In this document: positions 59,084-64,000 of the stretch, piece by piece
Layout: each line of letters starts with the position of its first letter
How positions within the stretch are numbered: position 1 is the first letter of the stretch
Origin: CAZCTC01 sp964501335
Lineage (GTDB): Bacteria; Chloroflexota; Anaerolineae; B4-G1; SLSP01
DNA length: 64,000 bases
Direction of reading: 5' to 3'
NCBI GenBank assembly: GCA_964501335.1
Contig: CAZCTC010000039.1
Span: 1-64,000 of the forward strand
Notes under the pieces: generated by a model
What the model was told of the DNA's origin: nothing
The model's input: the letters and a program-made list of their open reading frames with translations, nothing else
Databases searched by the model: none
Translations under genes and position numbers: made by a program

Positions 59084-59121
59084 CCTATTTTCGGCGGCTT
59101 CAGAAAGCCGCCGAAAATAGG
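59084..59121 (-). repeat. CAGA hairpin between pgmB and the phosphorylase
   Basis: A perfect 17-bp stem (59084-59100 with 59105-59121) has a CAGA loop and core CGGCGGCTT. It is followed by an A-rich run typical of the inverted copies but by no leader. Its left arm recurs at 61398-61414 in front of a flipped loop. Confidence 0.8.
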
Positions 59122-59171
59122 AATAAAAATAATTTCTCTAAAAAAACACTCAACCAAAGCGAGAGCATTGT

Positions 59172-61367
59172 ATGAACAACTGGATCATCGACGAAACCCA
59201 ATTTCAACCCGACCTGCTCCATTCCCGGGAAACTCTCTTCACCATCGGCAACGGCTACCTGGGAACCCGGGGCGCCTTTGAAGAAGGCTACCCCGGCCAG
59301 ACCGCCGCTACCCTCGTCCATGGCCTCTTCGACGACGCCCCCGTCGTCTACACCGAACTGGTCAACGTACCCAACTGGCTCAACTTCATCCTGCTCCTCG
59401 ACGGCGAGCGCTTCCGCATGGACCGCGGCACCGTGCTCGACTACCGCCGCGAGCTGAACCTCAAAACCGCCACCCTCACCCGCACTGTCCGCTGGCGCAG
59501 TCCGGCCGGCCGGACCGTCGTCCTGAAAATTCAGCGCTTCGCCAGCCTGGCCGAGCCCCACCTCATGGCCATCCATTACCAGATCACTTCGGTCGATTTC
59601 TCCGGACCGATCGAATTCCGCGCCGGCCTGGACGGGCATGTCGCCAATGAAGCCCTGCTCCATCTGGAAGTGCTCGATCAAGGCCCGATTGGAGAACAGG
59701 GCGCATACCTCACGGTGCAAACCGCCGCCACCCACCTCCCGCTCTGCATGGCCGGCGCCCTGGAGCTGCCCGGCACCCCGGCCTACACCTATCGCGATTG
59801 CGACGGCGCCCCGGGCATCGCCGCCACCCTCAACCTGCTGCCGGGTCAGACCGCCACAGCGATCAAATATGTCGCCATCTACTCGGGCCGCGAGAGCCCC
59901 GATGTGACCCGGGATGCTCGCAACGCTCTGCTCTCCGCCGTCACCCAAGGCTACGCCGCTCTGGCCCGCAGCCACAGCGAAGCCTGGGCCGCCGAATGGA
60001 ACGATTGCAATATCACCATCGAAGGCGATGACCGGGCCGATCGGGCGCTGCGCTACAGCCTCTTCCAGCTCCTGGCCGCCGCCCCCCGCCACGATGAACG
60101 GGTCAATATCGGCGCCAAGTTGCTCAGCGGCTTCGGTTACCGCGGTCACGCCTTCTGGGATACCGAAATCTTTATGCTGCCCTTCTTTATCTACACCCGC
60201 CCCGCCATCGCCCGCAATCTCCTGATGTACCGCTATCACACCCTCCCGGGCGCCCGCCGCAAGGCTCAACTGGCCGGCTATGAAGGCGCCATGTACGCCT
60301 GGGAAAGCGCCGCCACCGGCGACGAAACGACCCCCCGCTGGGTCCCCGGCCCGCAGGGCGAAGAGCTGGTGCGGATCTGGTGCGGCGACATCGAACAACA
60401 CATCAGCGCCGATGTCGCCTACGGCGTGATGCAATACTGGCACGCCACCGGAGATCACGCCTGGATGCGCGATTACGGCGCCGAAATCGTGCTGGAAACC
60501 GCTCGCTTCTGGCGCTCCCGCGCCGAATGGGATCCCGAACGCGGTTGTTACGAACTGCACGATGTCATCGGCCCCGACGAATACCACGAACATGTAAACA
60601 ACAATGCCTACACCAACCGGATGGCCGTCTGGAATCTAGAAGCCGGCCTGGAGGTGTTGCACTGGTTGCAGGCCGACTTTCCCGACCGCGCCGCCGCTCT
60701 GATCGAACAATTGAAGCTGATACCGACAGACCTGGAACAATGGGAGCATATCATCCAACACATGCTCATTCTGCAGGATTCTCAAAGCGGTCGGATCGAG
60801 CAATTCGAGGGATTCTATCAACTGATCGACCAGGATCTGGAAAGCTATGAGCCGCGCACCCAATCCATGCAGGCCCTCCTGGGCATCGCCGGCGCCAATC
60901 GCCAGCAGGTGCTCAAGCAACCCGATGTCGTCATGCTGCTCTATCTGCTGGGAGATCGCTATCCCCCGGCCATCCTGCGCACCAACTGGGAATACTACAC
61001 GCCCCGCACCGATCTAAGCTACGGTTCCTCCCTCGGCCCCCCGATCCAGGCCCTGGTGACGGCGCGCCTGGGCAAAGTCGAAGCCGCTTACGAACATTTC
61101 ATCCATGCCGCGGCAACCGATCTGGAAGATGTTCGGGGCAACTCGGCCGACGGACTGCACGGCGCTACCGCCGGCGGACTCTGGCAGGCCGTCGTCTTTG
61201 GCTTCGGCGGAGTCCAGTTCAACCATGCCGGCTACACATTGACGCCCGCTCTGCCCGCCGGCTGGAAACGGTTGAGCTTTTCACTCTACTACCAGGGGCA
61301 AAAAATCACCGTAGAGGCCCTGGCCCACCCCACCGTACTGGAAAAAATTTCCGCCCTGCCCGATTAG
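59172..61367 (+). CDS. GH65 disaccharide phosphorylase (maltose/kojibiose phosphorylase type)
   Basis: The 731-residue product is a glycoside hydrolase family 65 enzyme. An N-terminal beta-sandwich (about 1-260: ETLFTIGNGYLGTRGAFEEG) is followed by an (alpha/alpha)6 barrel. FWDTEIFMLPFF and the DVIGPDEYHEHVNNNAYTN motif, with Glu470 as the expected acid, are diagnostic. Phosphate is bound by the C-terminal part of the barrel. It splits an alpha-glucobioside with phosphate into beta-glucose 1-phosphate and glucose. The linkage (maltose, trehalose, kojibiose or nigerose) cannot be read from motifs here. pgmB precedes it and the ABC transporter follows. Confidence 0.9.
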   Translation: MNNWIIDETQFQPDLLHSRETLFTIGNGYLGTRGAFEEGYPGQTAATLVHGLFDDAPVVYTELVNVPNWLNFILLLDGERFRMDRGTVLDYRRELNLKTATLTRTVRWRSPAGRTVVLKIQRFASLAEPHLMAIHYQITSVDFSGPIEFRAGLDGHVANEALLHLEVLDQGPIGEQGAYLTVQTAATHLPLCMAGALELPGTPAYTYRDCDGAPGIAATLNLLPGQTATAIKYVAIYSGRESPDVTRDARNALLSAVTQGYAALARSHSEAWAAEWNDCNITIEGDDRADRALRYSLFQLLAAAPRHDERVNIGAKLLSGFGYRGHAFWDTEIFMLPFFIYTRPAIARNLLMYRYHTLPGARRKAQLAGYEGAMYAWESAATGDETTPRWVPGPQGEELVRIWCGDIEQHISADVAYGVMQYWHATGDHAWMRDYGAEIVLETARFWRSRAEWDPERGCYELHDVIGPDEYHEHVNNNAYTNRMAVWNLEAGLEVLHWLQADFPDRAAALIEQLKLIPTDLEQWEHIIQHMLILQDSQSGRIEQFEGFYQLIDQDLESYEPRTQSMQALLGIAGANRQQVLKQPDVVMLLYLLGDRYPPAILRTNWEYYTPRTDLSYGSSLGPPIQALVTARLGKVEAAYEHFIHAAATDLEDVRGNSADGLHGATAGGLWQAVVFGFGGVQFNHAGYTLTPALPAGWKRLSFSLYYQGQKITVEALAHPTVLEKISALPD

Positions 61368-61393
61368 CCCGAAAAACAAAAGGACAAAAGAAA

Positions 61394-61505
61394 AGCCCCT
61401 ATTTTCGGCGGCTTTCTGAAGCCGCCGAAAACATAAATAAAAATAATTTCTCTCTTCCCATCCAGCGCGTCGCTTTTTGCCGGTAAAGTACCAGTTGCGG
61501 GACGC
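61394..61505 (-). repeat. Composite dispersed repeat, inverted copy with flipped loop
   Basis: The stem 61402-61414 with 61419-61431 (core CGGCGGCTT) has loop TCTG, which is the reverse complement of CAGA. The outer left side (CCCCTATTTTCGG) matches the hairpin at 59084, while the outer right side (GAAAACATAAATAAAAA) matches other copies. The inverted leader then follows (CCCATCCAGCGCGTCGC, then GTTGCGGGACGC). It lies between the phosphorylase and the sugar-binding protein. Confidence 0.85.
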
Positions 61506-61659
61506 TAAAAAAGCTAACCGCACAGCTAAAAAATTCCTGAAACCAACCCAGACGATAACCTGAAGGAGGTGGCCCGGGCCGAACTCGACTAACAATTTTT
61601 ATCGACCTTAAGTGAATCGTTTCAATTCCATCAAATTCAATCAACTGAGGAGAAAAACT

Positions 61660-62982
61660 ATGAAGCGGATCTTTTTGCCCCTGCTCGCGGTCGTCCTGAT
61701 CGCCTCATTATTGTTGAGCGGCTGCGGTGCCCCGCAAACCACGCCGGAAGCCCCCGCCGGAACCACCCCGGTTCCCGCCACCGAAGCCCCCGTCGTCGAA
61801 CGCACCGTCGAAGTCCCGGCGCAACGCACCGAAGTGCGGCTCTCCGGCTGGGCCGCCACCCCCCAGGAAACCGCTTTGCTGGAGGCCCTGCTCTATCAAT
61901 TCAGCGTAGAAAATCCCGACATTGTGGTGAAATACGAACCCATCACCGGCGATTACTGGCAGTCCACCAAAACCTCCGTCGCGGCCGGCACCGAACCCGA
62001 CATCTACTACATGGATATCTTCCAGTTTCCCTTCTTCGCACAGCAGGGCGTCCTGATGCCGCTGGACGATCTCATGGCCGGCACCGACACCTCCAAAGAG
62101 GCCTTCATCCCCACCCTGATGGATGCCTTCGTCTATGACGGCAAAGTTTACGGCATTCCCAAAGATTTCAACACCCTGGGCCTCTTCTACAACAAGGAAA
62201 TGTTCGCCGCCGCCAATCTGGCCGAACCGACCGATGATTGGACCTGGGACGATCTGCAAAAGGCCGCGCAGGCGCTCAGCAACGACGAAAAGAAAATCTA
62301 CGGAATGGGCGTGCCCGCCGATGCCGGCCGCTTCCCGATCTTCGCCTTCCAGAACGGCGGCCAGATCATGAACGGCGATTTCAGCGACACCCTGCTCGAC
62401 AGCCCCGAAACCATCGCCGCCGCCCGGTTCTACACCGGCTTCCGCAAGGATAAGATCGGTGCCATCCCCTCCGATGTCGGCGAAAGCTGGCAGGGCACCG
62501 CCTTCGGCAAGGGCACCGTGGGCATGGTCCTGGAGGGCGGCTGGTTGATCCCCTACCTGAAAGAACAGTTCCCTGGCATTCAATACGGCGTCGTCACCCC
62601 GCCGGCCGGCCCCCAGGGCGAGGGCAACCTCATCTTCACGGTCGCCTACGTCATGTCGGCCAACACCAAAAACTCCGAAGCCGCCTGGAAAGTCATCAAC
62701 TACCTCACCAATGAATCCAGCCAGACCCGCATCCTGGAGAGCGGCTTCGCGCTGCCCTCGCGTACCTCCCTGGAAAACAATCCCTACTTTGAAACCAACC
62801 CGGCCTCCGCCACCATCTTCCGCGGCGCTCAAAACGGCACCCCCTACGTCTGGGGACTCTTCGGCTCCGATGTCAACGATCAGGTCGGCAAGGCCCTGGA
62901 ACGCATCTACCTTCAGGATCAGGATGTAGAAGCTTCCCTCAATGAGGCTGCCACCAAACTGCGCGAGATCTTTAAAAATTAG
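61660..62982 (+). CDS. ABC transporter sugar-binding lipoprotein
   Basis: The start at 61660 (MKRIFLPLLAVVLIA) has GAGGAG 8 bases upstream, giving 440 residues. Lipobox LLLSGC is followed by a Pro/Thr/Val-rich spacer and a family-1 extracellular solute-binding domain (ITGDYWQSTKTSVAAGTEPD; DGKVYGIPKDFNTLGLFYNK; WEAAWKVINYLTNE-type SEAAWKVINYLTNESS). It captures an oligosaccharide outside the cell for import by the permeases that follow. In context the ligand is probably the substrate of the GH65 enzyme. Confidence 0.9.
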   Translation: MKRIFLPLLAVVLIASLLLSGCGAPQTTPEAPAGTTPVPATEAPVVERTVEVPAQRTEVRLSGWAATPQETALLEALLYQFSVENPDIVVKYEPITGDYWQSTKTSVAAGTEPDIYYMDIFQFPFFAQQGVLMPLDDLMAGTDTSKEAFIPTLMDAFVYDGKVYGIPKDFNTLGLFYNKEMFAAANLAEPTDDWTWDDLQKAAQALSNDEKKIYGMGVPADAGRFPIFAFQNGGQIMNGDFSDTLLDSPETIAAARFYTGFRKDKIGAIPSDVGESWQGTAFGKGTVGMVLEGGWLIPYLKEQFPGIQYGVVTPPAGPQGEGNLIFTVAYVMSANTKNSEAAWKVINYLTNESSQTRILESGFALPSRTSLENNPYFETNPASATIFRGAQNGTPYVWGLFGSDVNDQVGKALERIYLQDQDVEASLNEAATKLREIFKN

Positions 62983-62994
62983 CCTTCCACCCTG

Positions 62995-63034
62995 TTTTGT
63001 TTTCGCGCGTCCTGCGGGACGCGCGAAAACAAAA
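62995..63034. repeat. Hairpin between binding-protein and permease genes
   Basis: A perfect 18-bp stem (62995-63012 with 63017-63034) has loop TGCG and core CGCGCGTCC, with no CAGA. A position between the binding-protein gene and the permease genes is where mRNA-stabilising hairpins are often found in ABC sugar operons, letting the binding protein be made in excess. Confidence 0.7.
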
Positions 63035-63062
63035 TAAAAAAGCTCCCACCTGGAGAAAAAAC

Positions 63063-63950
63063 ATGACAATGTCCTTACGCCGCAAACTTTCGGAATGGCT
63101 GATCGCCTACACCTTTCTGCTCCCCTGGCTCTTTATCTTTTTCATCTTTATCCTCTTTTCCGTCAGCTGGGCTTTTTACCTCTCATTTACCAAATACAAC
63201 CTCTTCTCCAACCCTCAATGGGTGGGAATCCAGCAATATATCAAAGTCTTGCAGCACGAAGACTTCCTGCAACACGCGCTGCCTAACACCCTGCTCTACG
63301 TCGCCGTCGTCGTGCCGATCCAGACCATCCTCTCGCTGATCATCGCCTTCGCCCTGGATCAGAAAATCCGGTTTCAACGGTTTTTCCGCACCGTCTTCTA
63401 CATCCCATCCGTGACTTCCTCTGTCGTCATCTCGCTGATCTTCATCTGGCTCTTCAGCCGGGTCGGCATCATCAATCAGTTGCTGGGACTGGATATCGAC
63501 TGGTTGAACGATGTGCATTACGCCCTGCCCGCCATCATGCTGGTCAACATCTGGGCCACTCTGGGCACCATGATGTTGATCTTCCTGGCCGCGCTCCAGG
63601 ATATCCCGATTTCGCTCTACGAAGCCGCCATGATCGACGGCGCCAGCAAAGTGCAAACCTTCTTCAATGTCACCCTGCCGTCTCTGCGCCCCACGCTCTT
63701 CTTCGTCGTCACCATGGGACTGATCGGCTGTTTCCAGGTCTTCGATCAAATTTACGTGATGACTTCAGGTGGACCGTTAGGATCGACCACCACCATCGCC
63801 TATTTGATCTACAAATGGGCCTTCCGCGACACCACGCCCAAAATGGGTGAAGCCTCAGCCACCGCCTTCATCCTGGCCCTGATGATTCTGGTCGTCACCT
63901 TCGTTCAGCGCCGTTTCATCGAAGGGCGCGAAGACGACGAAAACCGGTAA
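63063..63950 (+). CDS. ABC sugar transporter permease (MalF/UgpA type)
   Basis: The ATG at 63063 has GGAG 9 bases upstream. The 295-residue product has six membrane helices. The EAA loop, in YEAAMIDGASKVQTFFNVTLP, is where the ATPase docks. QVFDQIYVMTSGGPLGSTT is typical of carbohydrate permeases of the first (MalF/UgpA) type. It follows the binding-protein gene by 80 bases and precedes a second permease by 10 bases. No ATPase gene is seen; it may be a shared MsmK-like subunit encoded elsewhere or lie beyond the window. Confidence 0.93.
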   Translation: MTMSLRRKLSEWLIAYTFLLPWLFIFFIFILFSVSWAFYLSFTKYNLFSNPQWVGIQQYIKVLQHEDFLQHALPNTLLYVAVVVPIQTILSLIIAFALDQKIRFQRFFRTVFYIPSVTSSVVISLIFIWLFSRVGIINQLLGLDIDWLNDVHYALPAIMLVNIWATLGTMMLIFLAALQDIPISLYEAAMIDGASKVQTFFNVTLPSLRPTLFFVVTMGLIGCFQVFDQIYVMTSGGPLGSTTTIAYLIYKWAFRDTTPKMGEASATAFILALMILVVTFVQRRFIEGREDDENR

Positions 63951-63960
63951 AGGAGGCCTT

Positions 63961-64000
63961 ATGGTCAGCCGAACACAAACAAAAACCCTCGCGACAACGC
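63961..64000 (+). CDS. Second ABC permease, 5' end only (inferred)
   Basis: AAAGGAGG is 5 bases before an ATG at 63961, 10 bases past the stop of the first permease. Only 13 codons (MVSRTQTKTLATT) are in the window. Position and ribosome site make a MalG/UgpE-type permease very likely, but the residues seen do not prove it. Confidence 0.6.
   Translation, partial: MVSRTQTKTLATT

Noticed and set aside
59100..60593. A long minus-strand open frame (about 497 codons) across the GH65 gene
   Set aside because: It is the shadow of GH65, rich in Gly, Ala, Val and Asp, with no ribosome site or domain.
188..61431. The CAGA hairpins as a CRISPR array
   Set aside because: They are scattered over 61 kb, lack spacers and cas genes, and vary in the stem instead of in spacers.
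188..61431. All CAGA hairpins as ordinary terminators
   Set aside because: Several lie in divergent gaps, such as 2031-2066 and 7008-7043, where no gene ends.
61708..63069. A minus-strand open frame (about 453 codons) across the sugar-binding protein gene
   Set aside because: It is antisense to a clear ABC binding protein and has Gly/Val/Ala-rich, featureless text.

Overview
The window looks like a chromosomal segment of a Chloroflexota bacterium, probably Anaerolineae or a neighbouring class. This is inferred from gene content and style, not from a marker-gene comparison. The supporting traits are a Tad/Flp pilus machine with no secretin gene beside it, secreted proteins with Pro-Thr (PTPTFTP-like) linkers and Y/W-LPLV motifs near their ends, long multi-PAS kinases, long-form HPF, and an ABC/GH65 disaccharide locus under a LacI regulator. 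No rRNA, tRNA, CRISPR array, prophage or intact transposase was seen. Most genes are tightly packed and carry good GGAGG-type ribosome binding sites.

Layout. 0-12 kb: a lipoprotein glycosidase, a DUF3795 protein, two overlapping SPFH genes, a TetR/nitroreductase pair with a clear operator, a two-gene unit of unknown function, an ankyrin protein, and an SPFH-arfB-flavoprotein operon. 12-21.6 kb: a 1636-residue seven-PAS histidine kinase, a Tat-exported amidase, a YkgJ-type protein, a C39-like peptidase and a GT-C membrane protein. 21.7-25.6 kb: folC-lon on the plus strand. 25.7-32.9 kb (minus): cpaB-tadZ-tadA-tadB-tadC followed closely by comF and hpf, ending at a bidirectional terminator. 33.1-36.8 kb (minus): ppiC-type foldase lipoprotein, a Pro/Thr-rich membrane protein, rsmI and a sugar-phosphate isomerase. 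36.9-42.3 kb: a tandem GNAT gene convergent with the PIN/TRAM-cysS-rlmB-flippase operon. 42.7-52 kb: secreted surface proteins, an M28 peptidase and dnaE. 52.3-56.2 kb: an AT-richer patch with a stand-alone beta-propeller lipoprotein, an RHS remnant, a second lipoprotein and a frameshifted PQQ-like gene. 56.8-64 kb: a LacI regulator behind duplicated promoter-operators, then pgmB, a GH65 phosphorylase, an ABC sugar-binding protein and two permeases, the last cut by the window edge. Together these would import an alpha-glucoside, split it with phosphate and feed glucose 6-phosphate to glycolysis.

The most unusual feature is a family of dispersed intergenic repeats. About a dozen copies or fragments occur, in both orientations and in convergent, divergent and tandem gaps. 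Each full copy has a conserved leader, a near-perfect 15-17 bp hairpin and a tail containing reiterated CTGTCTACT. The hairpin stem differs from copy to copy, but both arms change together, and the loop is almost always CAGA, or TCTG when flipped. This pattern of variable, compensated stems with a constant loop and flanks is not explained by the genes around it. A separate REPIN-like array of four hairpins sits at 4.84-4.94 kb.
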